This document shows, in pieces, positions 35,320 to 44,269 of a DNA stretch of 64,000 nt (position 1 is the first letter of the stretch; the number at the start of each line of letters is the position of its first letter). The stretch lies in IMG/VR virus record IMGVR_UViG_3300024308_000024, positions 47,816 through 111,815 of that record. One strand, given 5' to 3'. This DNA comes from a virus. A program made the translations under genes and the position numbers. The notes under the pieces are model-generated. The model saw only the letters and a program-made list of their open reading frames with translations. It was not told the origin of the DNA and ran no database searches.

Positions 35320-35916
35320 ATGTCACAAAACACTTTAATCACCAGACGTTGGAAAGTTGACGTCAGTTTACCGGAAATACCCAATTCGGTACGAGCATAC
35401 GTAGGTTTTGGTCAAGAACTCGATTCGCTCCAGTTCACAAAAACGGTGGCTGGTCGCAATGAGTTACTGAAACTACGTAGTGTAGTAAAAGATATCACCC
35501 ACAGTGACGGTGAGACGTTGACAGCGATTGAGAATCTGCTGGATGATATCGACTACGCGGTACAGCCGATTAAAACAGAGCGGACTGGGCATCGCCTCAT
35601 TTGGAATAACGAAGAGTACTACACCAAGCTAAGTAACTTAAAGCCTTATTATTGGGATTCTGAGTTACAGGTTGTGTTGATACTCAAGTCAGCGACGTCT
35701 GAAGTTCGTTACACACGAGACTTAGGTGCGCTGAATGAGAGTATTACCGCGGGTGTGTTAGGTTGGTTTCCAGAGTGGATGATTTGGGAAGCGTTACTCA
35801 GTCGTTTGGAGAGAATTGAAATAGGTTCTGAACCTATCGTCGACCAACTGTTATTAAAACAAGGGCTACATGAGTTACATTACTCATTAGCCGTGAAATG
35901 GGAGTCTGGACAATGA
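35320..35916 (+). CDS. Hypothetical protein, 198 aa
   Basis: ATG 35320 after AAAGGAGGGAGT. Soluble, W-containing, mixed alpha/beta; no motif seen. Ends with ATGA shared with the following gene, indicating coupling. Confidence 0.72.
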   Translation: MSQNTLITRRWKVDVSLPEIPNSVRAYVGFGQELDSLQFTKTVAGRNELLKLRSVVKDITHSDGETLTAIENLLDDIDYAVQPIKTERTGHRLIWNNEEYYTKLSNLKPYYWDSELQVVLILKSATSEVRYTRDLGALNESITAGVLGWFPEWMIWEALLSRLERIEIGSEPIVDQLLLKQGLHELHYSLAVKWESGQ

Positions 35917-36419
35917 GACATTTAGTCGCACACATTTTCGAAAGGTGGTGTGAGTATTACGGGTTAGTCCACCGGAAGAACATTCCGTTTAATTCTAACC
36001 ACCCACACGAAGCGGTGTTGTTAGAAAAGATGAACTCTGGCGATTGTGGTGTGACCGCATTTGCTGTCGGGGCGGTGTTGAAAACACTTCACGGGTTAAC
36101 TCCAACTTTCTGCGACAACGGCGAGCATGCGTACTTCTTCCTGAACGTCTCTGGTATGTATTTGTACTTCGATGCGTACAACCCAGCAGGTACAGACTGC
36201 ATCGAAGAAATTCGTGGGTGTAACCCGAACGATTTATCGAATGTGACTTCTGGTGACTTTAAATGGTTGCAGGAAACCTTCATGCCCTCAGATAGTTTAG
36301 GATGGGAATACATTCGTGTGTTTTATGGGTTGATGACAAACCGCGACTTTGATACGGACTACCCGTACCACAGAGCAGCGATTCAGTTTGACTATTACGA
36401 CGTGTACGTCCATAAGTGA
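35913..36419 (+). CDS. Cysteine-hydrolase-like hypothetical protein, 168 aa
   Basis: ATG 35913 overlaps the previous stop. Residues M-N-S-G-D-C-G-V-T-A (C45), N-G-E-H-A-Y-F (H72) and L-Y-F-D-A-Y-N-P (D87) give a C-H-D order like that of thiol hydrolases of papain or transglutaminase type. Nothing tells the substrate. It differs from the C-H-D protein at 29767 in length, and similarity between them is limited to the motif plan. Confidence 0.5.
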   Translation: MRHLVAHIFERWCEYYGLVHRKNIPFNSNHPHEAVLLEKMNSGDCGVTAFAVGAVLKTLHGLTPTFCDNGEHAYFFLNVSGMYLYFDAYNPAGTDCIEEIRGCNPNDLSNVTSGDFKWLQETFMPSDSLGWEYIRVFYGLMTNRDFDTDYPYHRAAIQFDYYDVYVHK

Positions 36420-36427
36420 GGTTTTAA

Positions 36428-36910
36428 ATGGGTACTGATATACACGGTACGTTTCAGAAGAAAATACAGGTCGGCGAACAAACGCGGTGGGTGGATGTAT
36501 CACACAACTGGACCTTTGGCCGCAACTACGTTTTGTTTGCGGCCTTGGTAGGCGCGCCAACCGTCCACTTAACCTATCTGCAAAGTCACGGCGTGGACAC
36601 TTCTGTGGTGAGGATAAATGGACTACCCGACGACCTACAACTTGTAAACGGCGACCATATACAGTTAACTAACCCTATTGAAACTGTGTTTATGGGTAAG
36701 ACAAGAACTCAAAGTGGTCTGTTGTTCATTGGTGACCACACCCACAGTTGGCTCTATGGTGAACTGCTGATTCAGTGGTACCATCGGAACATCGATGCTC
36801 TGAATAACTTGGGGGTTCTGAAAACCCCGATTGTATCATTGGTCGATGAAGTAAAACGGCTCACCGAAGAATACGGACAGATCCGTATGGTCTTTGGGTT
36901 TTCTGTTTAA
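36428..36910 (+). CDS. Conserved-type hypothetical protein (M-G-T-D-I-H-G start), 160 aa
   Basis: The N-terminus M-G-T-D-I-H-G, followed by W-V-D-V and R-N-Y-V-L-F-A-A-L, recalls a family of unknown function found in many phages and bacteria, in which these blocks are the conserved part. The family's activity is not known to me. Nine bases separate it from the previous stop, so it is in the same operon. Confidence 0.6.
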   Translation: MGTDIHGTFQKKIQVGEQTRWVDVSHNWTFGRNYVLFAALVGAPTVHLTYLQSHGVDTSVVRINGLPDDLQLVNGDHIQLTNPIETVFMGKTRTQSGLLFIGDHTHSWLYGELLIQWYHRNIDALNNLGVLKTPIVSLVDEVKRLTEEYGQIRMVFGFSV

Positions 36911-36943
36911 AACAACAACGCAATCAACCAAAAGGAGACTTTA

Positions 36944-37675
36944 ATGTCTACACCAACAACCACACAAGCACTTTTACCAACATTTCACTACATCTGGCAA
37001 GCCAGCGTTAATGTGGACACGGGCGATGTCGGTATTCACACTCCAGCGGGTTGGGCACATCAACTGAGTTTCCAGACGGAGTATCCGGACTTTGGTTTAC
37101 TGATGCGTGACTTACCAAAAGCGTTTGACGCACTGGTGCCGTATAAAAACATCGGCGGGTACGAACCACAACTGGACTTCTACAAAACGCGGATAGCTGA
37201 ACACTTTGAAATCTTAAAAGCGTTAGCTACCGATGCTGTGGATTTCAGTGACATCGGTTACTTCTACGCCCACAGCGAGTGGAACCGACTGAACTTAAAT
37301 GAAATCGCCCCTGGTTTCACCATTGAGATTGGTTTGGCTCCCGATGGTAAAACGAAGTACACCGACAAACCTACCAACAGCGACAGATTTGAATTGTCGA
37401 TGGTTGTGAACAGGAAGCGTACTGTGTCCGTGTTACCGAACAGTAACTTAGACCCAGACGATTTACTGACAGCCGTTGAATACGTATTAACCTACGTACC
37501 AAACTTCGTAAAAACTGGCGCTGTACGTTTCTGGTTGTTGTACCGTCTAGTCAGTCTGATACAAAACTCAGACCTGTCGACTTTAGGCGCTGAAGGAAAC
37601 CGCATCAACCTGAAGTTAGCAGACTACGAATTTGACTTTATCTTATCCAAGGTAGACCAAAGCGTAGGCGCGTAA
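36944..37675 (+). CDS. Hypothetical protein, 243 aa
   Basis: ATG 36944 after AAAAGGAGACTTTA. Soluble, aromatic-rich, mixed alpha/beta; no recognisable motif. Last plus-strand gene before the spanin block; it ends at a bidirectional terminator. Confidence 0.7.
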   Translation: MSTPTTTQALLPTFHYIWQASVNVDTGDVGIHTPAGWAHQLSFQTEYPDFGLLMRDLPKAFDALVPYKNIGGYEPQLDFYKTRIAEHFEILKALATDAVDFSDIGYFYAHSEWNRLNLNEIAPGFTIEIGLAPDGKTKYTDKPTNSDRFELSMVVNRKRTVSVLPNSNLDPDDLLTAVEYVLTYVPNFVKTGAVRFWLLYRLVSLIQNSDLSTLGAEGNRINLKLADYEFDFILSKVDQSVGA

Positions 37676-37683
37676 ACTAACCC

Positions 37684-37720
37684 GCATAGAGGAGTCCCAC
37701 AACGGGACTCCTCTATATGT
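37684..37720. terminator. Bidirectional terminator
   Basis: ATAGAGGAGTCCC / GGGACTCCTCTAT with loop ACAAC lies between convergent genes (36944 plus, 37741 minus). Confidence 0.82.
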
Positions 37721-37740
37721 TGCTTCATTTCTTTTTTGCT

Positions 37741-38331
37741 TTAAAAGGTATACCCGTTTTCTTTGTAAAACTCAGCGTTCTTTGAGTTATACTCGTTTAC
37801 TTGGTCGTACTGGAGTTGGATGTATCGTTGGCAGGAACCAAGGGTGACTGCGGTTCTATCAGCGTCGCTGGTGAGACGGATAAGAGCTGTAGCAGTCTCT
37901 TCGTGAAGTTCGGCTCGACGTTCTGCATGAGTTCCGATGGCGGAGGCTGCAAGATTAGCGGTGGCGGCACTGGCCTCTGCGTCACGGAGGCGGACTGACA
38001 ACCTAAGTTTATCATTGCGAAGCTGATCCACAAGCTCAGTTTCAGTTTTGTCCACATACTTAATTACCTCTCTGTATTCAATACGTACGGTTTCAGTTTT
38101 GTTCGCGTACTTTTTTTGTAACTCATCTCGCTGCTCACGGAGGGTTTCCGTATCTTTTTGATACTTTTCCAGAGCTACGACTTTACGTTCCGCCTGTGCG
38201 GTTTGTTCTGCTTTCTTCCCGAGGTAATACCCACCCCCTACAAGGAACACCACACACAGAACAAACAACACCACCTGTCGGATGGTTTTCCATCCTTCGG
38301 GTGAGATCGGTATACTAAATAAATTAAACAT
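37741..38331 (-). CDS. Inner-membrane spanin (Rz-like), 196 aa
   Basis: Start at ATG 38331, where translation begins near one transmembrane segment (about residues 17-37), followed by a long periplasmic coiled coil rich in K, E, R and Q (about 40-170). This is the plan of i-spanins, which fuse inner and outer membranes in the last step of lysis together with the lipoprotein encoded inside it. The gene starts 4 bases after the stop of 38336-39571. Confidence is high because of the nested Rz1-like frame. Confidence 0.88.
   Translation of the reverse strand: MFNLFSIPISPEGWKTIRQVVLFVLCVVFLVGGGYYLGKKAEQTAQAERKVVALEKYQKDTETLREQRDELQKKYANKTETVRIEYREVIKYVDKTETELVDQLRNDKLRLSVRLRDAEASAATANLAASAIGTHAERRAELHEETATALIRLTSDADRTAVTLGSCQRYIQLQYDQVNEYNSKNAEFYKENGYTF
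37797..38057 (-). CDS. Outer-membrane spanin (Rz1-like lipoprotein), nested in Rz
   Basis: An 86-aa frame wholly inside the i-spanin gene in another frame, as for lambda Rz1. It has a short basic start, a hydrophobic signal (residues 6-18), a lipobox-like N-L-G-C with C20 as lipidation site, and a proline-rich stretch P-V-P-P-P-L-I-L-Q-P-P-P, typical of Rz1. The -3 residue of the lipobox (N) is not ideal. It would bridge the periplasm with the coiled coil of its partner. Confidence 0.82.
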   Translation of the reverse strand: MWTKLKLSLWISFAMINLGCQSASVTQRPVPPPLILQPPPSELMQNVEPNFTKRLLQLLSVSPATLIEPQSPLVPANDTSNSSTTK

Positions 38332-38335
38332 AGAG

Positions 38336-39571
38336 TTAGGTCTCCGTTGAGGACTTAGAGAACACCAAGAAATGCGCACCAGCGTATTTCGCAGGTTTGT
38401 TTGGATCTGGAAACTCTCCTACGACTTCTGGAGTTTCTACCCAATCCGTAGAATGGAAAATGTTGGTACGATCCATGTAGTCGTTGGTTTGCAAACTCCA
38501 CACGCCAGCGAACTTACTGTGTTTGTAATCGATGAGTCTGCCTTCACTACCAAGTAATGGTAAACCGATTTTCTCGTAGCTGTAGTAAAGTCCAGGTAAC
38601 TTCGACTGCTCCACGGGGTGTCTGGTAATGAAGAGTTCTTCTTCCAGGTCTAAGTAGATCACAAACGTCTGAGACAAGTCAAACAGTTTACGGATAGTTT
38701 CATCGGCAAAGACTTGCTCTTTCGATGCGTACTCCCCTAAGTGTTCTATTTCCCAGTCCATGTCCGTTAACCGTTGGAGGATAAAGAATCGCTCTAGCCA
38801 GTTAAACCGTTTGAAGTCAATCTTGTAGGTCTGGTCCCCTACCAGAAAGTTGTGTTGATCGGGTACGACTAAAAACCCTCCTATAGAAAGGAGGACTTTT
38901 CGTCCGTTGATCGGTTCCGGTAAACTCACGTACAGCACGTCAGACAAAGGCTGTGTGTCTTTTTGTTTGTAGACGTCGTGTCGAGTCAGGTTCACACACG
39001 AGAGCGTAGACACCCGTTGGAAGTCAATGATCCCCATTTGGTTATCATTCTTCTTGCGTAAGGTTCTTGCTGCATCGTAGACTGTAAGACCATGCACTGC
39101 TCCTTCTGTAAAGTGCAGTAAACCTCCTGCGGTGAATAAACAGTTTTGCTGGATAGCAAAGTAATCCACGGAAGGTTTCGTGAGTAACACGTCAATCTGT
39201 TGGTCATACGAGAGTTCGTAGTCGATATGAAACGCTCGGTTCACTGGCGTTTGTTTAAACGTAGCGTAGTGGACGTTGTAGTACTGCGCTCTATGCCACG
39301 TAAACGTCAAAGGGTTGGTGGTGGTCGGTAACACCAAGTTTCCATTCTGGACTAAGAACTGGTTGAGTGTGTACTCTGAGGTTCTCCAGATTTCTGGTAA
39401 GTCGTACAGGTTTAAGGTCTCCTCACGACTGAAGACGTCATTGTTTAAGAGGACGTACCCCCGTGGATACCTGAAAAAGATTTGGTTCAATTGCAGGTGT
39501 TGGATGTCGGTCTGACGGTACTGTCCGTCGTAAACGGACGTCTGTACAAAGGCGGTAATATAGCTATACAC
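38336..39571 (-). CDS. Probable virion structural protein, 411 aa
   Basis: GTG 39571 with GGAG ten bases upstream. Beta-rich, aromatic, soluble, without an enzyme motif. It is divergent from the fibre locus (39644) and cotranscribed with the spanins, so a tail or baseplate role is plausible but inferred. Confidence 0.6.
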   Translation of the reverse strand: MYSYITAFVQTSVYDGQYRQTDIQHLQLNQIFFRYPRGYVLLNNDVFSREETLNLYDLPEIWRTSEYTLNQFLVQNGNLVLPTTTNPLTFTWHRAQYYNVHYATFKQTPVNRAFHIDYELSYDQQIDVLLTKPSVDYFAIQQNCLFTAGGLLHFTEGAVHGLTVYDAARTLRKKNDNQMGIIDFQRVSTLSCVNLTRHDVYKQKDTQPLSDVLYVSLPEPINGRKVLLSIGGFLVVPDQHNFLVGDQTYKIDFKRFNWLERFFILQRLTDMDWEIEHLGEYASKEQVFADETIRKLFDLSQTFVIYLDLEEELFITRHPVEQSKLPGLYYSYEKIGLPLLGSEGRLIDYKHSKFAGVWSLQTNDYMDRTNIFHSTDWVETPEVVGEFPDPNKPAKYAGAHFLVFSKSSTET

Positions 39572-39643
39572 TGGGGCTACTCCATGGTAAAGACCGAGGT
39601 AATTCTATGTTAACCCACGGTACATCGAAGAGAGATCATTCAT

Positions 39644-41068
39644 ATGTTACAACTGAGCTATACCTTTCCCCTTGATCCGGGAGGAGAGGCCGTCTCGAAT
39701 AAAATCGAGAGGGAAGTGCATGAGATCACTGCCGATCCTGGCCGTGTGTACAATTTTATTATCCCACGCTGCGCTCCTTACTTTGGAGAGAGCGTTTTAG
39801 TCAAAGACGTCACAAGCGGACTGTACTTAACGAAGAATATCGACTTTGTGCTCACACATGCGTTCGAAGCACAGAGTAACACCGAACCGTTTAAGCCGGT
39901 GTATGGTAGTTTACTGTTAACGAACACGGCGTTCACAGGTCGATTAGAACTCACGTACCAAACGCTAGGTGGTCCTTACACCTTAAACGAAATCGAGTTA
40001 CTCAACACGTTAGCGAATGTGTTAGTAGACCCCCGTACCACCACGTGGGAAAGCGTAGCGGCCAAACCGTACGTGTATGACCCATTGCTCCACACTCACC
40101 ACTCCAGTGACTTAGTGGGGATGAATGAAGTCGTAGACGCGATACGTGAGATCGCGCAGAACATCACGAGCAACAGCGCAGCGATTACGCAGGCTATACT
40201 GGTGCACAGAAATGACCCAGATGCCCACGCACAGTACGTGAAACAATCGGAGCTCACAGGACAGTTCCAAGCCCAGCTCTCTGGTGCGAGTACTGGGTTT
40301 GCAGGTGGGACGGATAACGTGTTGGAACTCAACCAACCGGGGACGTACACCCTTACTAACTACGCAGAAGGGTTGTTGATCAGTTTCGTAGCGACATACA
40401 CCAACACAGGTCCAGTCACTGCAAAGATTGGTGCGTTATCTGCACTGACGGTGTATAAAGACAACACACGTCCTTTAGCGCCAGGTGATATCAAAGCGGG
40501 TTGTAGTTACCAGTTGGTACATCGTAGTGCTCAGTGGTTCTTGTTAAACCCAAGTACACGGCATCAAAGTCGGTACGTGAGGATCGTCGCTACCGCTGGT
40601 CAAACAGAGTATCGGTTTAAGTACGTACCGGGTACTGTGACGGTGAAGAAAGACGGCTTAGCTGTCAATGTCGCTAACTACACGCAAACCAGCGGAAACG
40701 TGGTGGTATTAAACGCTGGGGTAGTAGTGAACACGTTGATGGAATTCACGTTCGAGCAGGAGAGTGGGAAATGGGTCATGCCGCTGAATAACTCTTACCT
40801 TGCCAGTGGAATTCAATTGTATCCAGACAACGCGTTAGGTCCGTGTACCTACTTTTTGCCGTTTAATCCAAGTGATGGTGAAGCGGTGGAATGGGTCGCG
40901 AGCGACACTGATTTCGAAACAAACCCAATGACGTTCAATGGGAATGGTAAAAACATAATGACAGATGGCACGTTAGTCGTGAATGAGTCTCGTGTGGGGG
41001 GTCGGTTGATCTACTCTACGGCTCTGAATAAATGGCGTCTGTTTGCAACCACCACAGCTGGTGTGTGA
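39644..41068 (+). CDS. Tail fibre or adaptor protein, 474 aa
   Basis: Residues 1-190 share a layout with the proteins at 43370 and 44698: Y-T-F-P-L-D-P-G near the start, P-x-F-G-E-S-x-x-V, G-x-Y-x-x-N-E-I-E-L, and H-T-H-H-S-S-D-L-V-G-M-N-E-V-V-D-A. The family block, with the histidine cluster at about 146-150, is probably the baseplate-proximal domain of a fibre. The C-terminal half is beta-rich and repetitive, as in tail spikes. No strong ribosome site before ATG 39644. It starts the recognition locus. Confidence 0.72.
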   Translation: MLQLSYTFPLDPGGEAVSNKIEREVHEITADPGRVYNFIIPRCAPYFGESVLVKDVTSGLYLTKNIDFVLTHAFEAQSNTEPFKPVYGSLLLTNTAFTGRLELTYQTLGGPYTLNEIELLNTLANVLVDPRTTTWESVAAKPYVYDPLLHTHHSSDLVGMNEVVDAIREIAQNITSNSAAITQAILVHRNDPDAHAQYVKQSELTGQFQAQLSGASTGFAGGTDNVLELNQPGTYTLTNYAEGLLISFVATYTNTGPVTAKIGALSALTVYKDNTRPLAPGDIKAGCSYQLVHRSAQWFLLNPSTRHQSRYVRIVATAGQTEYRFKYVPGTVTVKKDGLAVNVANYTQTSGNVVVLNAGVVVNTLMEFTFEQESGKWVMPLNNSYLASGIQLYPDNALGPCTYFLPFNPSDGEAVEWVASDTDFETNPMTFNGNGKNIMTDGTLVVNESRVGGRLIYSTALNKWRLFATTTAGV

Positions 41069-41080
41069 GGAGTTTTATAA

Positions 41081-42355
41081 ATGGCTGATTTTAGTCAATT
41101 TTTTCCCAACAGCAGCGCCGCTGGCGCTGAAGTCGGTGAGTTGATAAGGATGTATCGAGGTACCACCGATGTGCGTTACGAAACTGGTGGTAGAGTCTAC
41201 CTACAAGTAGGGTTCCTCGAGAGAGACCAGAACTACTACGATACAACTTACTGGACGCCCGGTAAACTTTGGATACCACTCAATGTTTTATTACGCGACG
41301 CCAAGAACACCGTTGCGGCATTTCATGCTCTGGGGCCTTCTAACAGGTTGAGTTTAATCCACACCGGCAGTAATGCCGCGGATTGTGCGGCATGGTATTC
41401 CGATGACGGAGGGTTGACGTGGGTGCGTTGTACTGTTAGTCCTACGATCACCCAAAACCAGAGAGTGATCGGGAATGCGTACGTCCCAGGAATTTCTCGG
41501 TATTTCGCTGTTGATTCTGAGTCGAGAATACACACGTCGACCGACGCGATAACGTGGAGTACCGCTAATGGAGGATCGGCGATCGCTTTTGCCGCCGGCA
41601 CGGCAGTGCGCACGACGAGCGATTCTTCCCGAATGTACGCTCACTCGAACACAAAATCTAGCGACACAGCTTACATCGCACTGATTTCAACCACCGGAGC
41701 CCCAACAATCGCGAGCTACACAGCCACAGAACCAAATTTAATCGATTTGATACACGACGGCACAAACGTAGTTGCGTTGTGGTCGAACGGCTCTTATATT
41801 TTTCGAGCCTATCGCTCCGCTACCGGCGCGACTGGGACTTGGTCTGCTGGGATATCGATGGACGTGTCGACGGATGGTCCGGCTCCAGCTGTTTTTGGAA
41901 CTAACGCGACCATCGGGTTCTTTTTCTTGGGCCCAGCATCTCATAAACTCTGTGTTCCTTTTTACGACCCAGTACGTTTACGTTCTGGTTTTTATTACAG
42001 CAACGACAGCGGTGTTTCTTGGTCGCGTGTTGATGTGGTATCACCCAATGGTTTTGCGTTGTATACCTCCTTTTATGCGGACGGGTACTGGTACGCTTAC
42101 GAGCATCCGAGTACTAACCCACTCGCTCAGGTGTGGAGAACAGCGGATCTGATTACGTGGGAGATGACAACCATTCGTCCGTACGGAGTGAAAAGTGCTG
42201 CCAATGTTTTCATACAGGGAAAGAGAGGAGCCATGTCGCTACCCAATCAAACACTCACATCCGTGACTAGCGGGGGTGGTGTGATAAGTATTCCGGCTGC
42301 TGGTTCAGTGTACGATAGTGTATCGGGTCAGTACGATTACGTTAGAATAAAATGA
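41081..42355 (+). CDS. Asp-box (BNR) beta-propeller tail protein, 424 aa
   Basis: Four or more repeats of the Asp-box type: W-Y-S-D-D-G-G-L-T-W, I-H-T-S-T-D-A-I-T-W, Y-Y-S-N-D-S-G-V-S-W and W-R-T-A-D-L-I-T-W. These mark sialidase-like beta-propellers. The N-terminus is shared with the protein at 53306 (N-x-Y-D-T-T-Y-W after L-x-x-D-Q) and so is the ending (S-G-Q-Y-D-Y-V-R-I-K), so the two are paralogues. I expect a glycan-binding or glycan-cutting tip. Base composition and codon choice are richer in CG dinucleotides than neighbouring fibre repeats, hinting at acquisition. Confidence 0.75.
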   Translation: MADFSQFFPNSSAAGAEVGELIRMYRGTTDVRYETGGRVYLQVGFLERDQNYYDTTYWTPGKLWIPLNVLLRDAKNTVAAFHALGPSNRLSLIHTGSNAADCAAWYSDDGGLTWVRCTVSPTITQNQRVIGNAYVPGISRYFAVDSESRIHTSTDAITWSTANGGSAIAFAAGTAVRTTSDSSRMYAHSNTKSSDTAYIALISTTGAPTIASYTATEPNLIDLIHDGTNVVALWSNGSYIFRAYRSATGATGTWSAGISMDVSTDGPAPAVFGTNATIGFFFLGPASHKLCVPFYDPVRLRSGFYYSNDSGVSWSRVDVVSPNGFALYTSFYADGYWYAYEHPSTNPLAQVWRTADLITWEMTTIRPYGVKSAANVFIQGKRGAMSLPNQTLTSVTSGGGVISIPAAGSVYDSVSGQYDYVRIK

Positions 42356-42365
42356 GGAACGATCG

Positions 42366-42836
42366 ATGACGAATAGCATCATAGACGCGCGCGAACAACC
42401 TACAATCGCGGTCGATCTCAGACTCGACGTGATCTTACCCAATAAAAACGTAACTGTGGCGGGAGTTGAGGCACTGCCGTATCCCAACGGCTTTTACTAC
42501 TGCTCTCCGGCAGATACGTTATCTGTATCTGCCGGCTTAAAAGCTCAAGACGGCACGCCGTTACTGGAGATCAGCTACGTGTGGCCGGAAGGACATCCGT
42601 TGGAAGGACAACCCATGGTTTTAAAATTACCGTTCGTGAGACACGCTGCTGGCCGTGCGACGACAGACGAAGTATACCTCAACGCCACTATTGTAGACGG
42701 CGAGTTAACTATTTGGGGTAAAATACCTGACGTTGGCGGAGACTGGAAAATTCTGATTGACCGTTGTAACGTGGCGTTGAAGGCCATCGGAGCTCCGTTT
42801 AAAGTAGTGTCTGCCGACATCACGTTTTTAGCATGA
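42366..42836 (+). CDS. Hypothetical protein in the fibre locus, 156 aa
   Basis: ATG 42366 is 8 bases after the propeller stop. Beta-rich and soluble, with no repeat or motif recognised. Position between fibre genes suggests a fibre tip, chaperone or decoration protein. Composition resembles the propeller gene more than the fibre repeats, so the two may have moved together. Confidence 0.6.
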   Translation: MTNSIIDAREQPTIAVDLRLDVILPNKNVTVAGVEALPYPNGFYYCSPADTLSVSAGLKAQDGTPLLEISYVWPEGHPLEGQPMVLKLPFVRHAAGRATTDEVYLNATIVDGELTIWGKIPDVGGDWKILIDRCNVALKAIGAPFKVVSADITFLA

Positions 42837-42871
42837 GTACGCTACGTCCACCCCGTAAAAGGAGAAAAGTC

Positions 42872-43354
42872 ATGGAATGTGAACTGAAGATCATTTTTGG
42901 TTCAAGTACAAAGATAGGCGGTAAAGCCATTCGTGGATGGACGTGGTCAAAGTGGAGTCACTGCGGGTTGTTGTTTGACCACCCGCATTACCTCAGTCAA
43001 CCGAAAGTCTATGAAGCTGTTGCGTTTAAAGGAGTGATCACGACTTCTTTAAACGACTTTATAGACCGTTACAAATCTGTTGCTGTGGTATCGGTTACTG
43101 TAGATGCTGCCACTTACCTCAACGCCAAAGCAATCGCCGAGGCAGAGCTTGGAAAACACTACGACTACTTAGCCATCTTTGGGATCGTCTTCCAACGGGA
43201 TTGGCATAACCCCAATCGGTGGATCTGTAGTGAGTACGTACCTTTTGTATTCGAGGAAGCAGGTATCCCACTGATCCGTACCGATGAGTCCTTAAACCGA
43301 ATCGTTCCACAGGACTTATGGTTGTTAAACTTACCGACCGTCCATCTTAAGTAA
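42872..43354 (+). CDS. Permuted papain-like (YiiX/NlpC-type) protein, 160 aa
   Basis: ATG 42872 follows AAAAGGAGAAAAGTC and is preferred to ATG 42833, which has no ribosome site and would translate the Shine-Dalgarno itself. The motif order is that of circularly permuted papain-fold enzymes: W-S-H-C-G-L-L-F (H30) first, V-Y-E-A (E48), then W-I-C-S-E-Y (C119). Such proteins act as amidases or lipases. In a tail locus it may cut peptidoglycan or a surface lipid during entry; that is inference. Confidence 0.65.
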   Translation: MECELKIIFGSSTKIGGKAIRGWTWSKWSHCGLLFDHPHYLSQPKVYEAVAFKGVITTSLNDFIDRYKSVAVVSVTVDAATYLNAKAIAEAELGKHYDYLAIFGIVFQRDWHNPNRWICSEYVPFVFEEAGIPLIRTDESLNRIVPQDLWLLNLPTVHLK

Positions 43355-43369
43355 ACCCTGGAGTCAGAG

Positions 43370-44269
43370 ATGTCATATCCGTCAATTGCTAAGTACCCGT
43401 TGGATTTGACGGGTACTGCACTTACTAACCGTATTACAGGGGAGCTGAAAACGATTCCACTCAACCGGAATCGTGCGTTTGCGTTATACGAAGGACCGTT
43501 TTACGGAGAGAGTTTAGTCCTCACTCGTTTGCCTGGCGGAGAAACACTGACTCAAGGCACCGACTACCAGTTACTGTATCTGTACTCCGATGCAACGATC
43601 CGTTCCAGTAAACCTGTGTACGCGATCGTGAACATTATCAACCCAGCGATTGAAGGAGCACTCTCCTGTGACTACCAAGTCATCGGTGGGACGTACTCCA
43701 GTAACTTTGCAGCAATCCAGTTGATCCTTGATGCGCTGAACTTAGACGACCGTCCTGTCCAGTGGCAGAACATCGTCGGTTTACCTGTCCAGTTTCCACC
43801 GTCTCCTCACCTACACCACGCGAGTGAACTCTACGGAATGGAGCACGTTGTTAATGCGCTGACAGAAATCCTCAACGCTATGGGGCAAGGAAACGAAGCT
43901 CAGATCACAGAAATCCTCACACGGCTAGGTAACGTAGAGAATGCGTACAACAGTATTCTTCCTAACGTCAATAAAAGTGTAGGGTTTGCTTTTGGTACGT
44001 TTCTCTCTGTAGACTCTACGGTACAAGTCTCAAAGCACTACCACGTCGGAGATGGTCTGGTTGCAACACTTCCAGCGATTGGCTCAGTAGCGCTTGGAGA
44101 CAAAATCGTTTTCAGTCAAACCCCAGGACACACGTGGACGTTACAAACCCCAGGAGGAGCAGAGCTGCTCGAATGGTGGGGTGTAACCGATACCTCTGCC
44201 CTTTGTAACCTAGATCGCTCGTTCTTTGTGATGAAAACTGCTGCAGATCGATGGAGTATTTTAGAATGA
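43370..44269 (+). CDS. Tail fibre attachment-type protein, 299 aa
   Basis: The start K-Y-P-L-D-L-T-G-T-A-L-T-N-R-I-T-G-E and the later F-P-P-S-P-H-L-H-H-A-S-E-L-Y-G-M-E are nearly the same as in the protein at 44698, and a diverged form occurs at 39644. The rest is a short linker helix and a beta-rich end. I read it as a fibre with a baseplate-binding N-terminus and a small head. It ends with ATGA shared with the next gene. Confidence 0.72.
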   Translation: MSYPSIAKYPLDLTGTALTNRITGELKTIPLNRNRAFALYEGPFYGESLVLTRLPGGETLTQGTDYQLLYLYSDATIRSSKPVYAIVNIINPAIEGALSCDYQVIGGTYSSNFAAIQLILDALNLDDRPVQWQNIVGLPVQFPPSPHLHHASELYGMEHVVNALTEILNAMGQGNEAQITEILTRLGNVENAYNSILPNVNKSVGFAFGTFLSVDSTVQVSKHYHVGDGLVATLPAIGSVALGDKIVFSQTPGHTWTLQTPGGAELLEWWGVTDTSALCNLDRSFFVMKTAADRWSILE

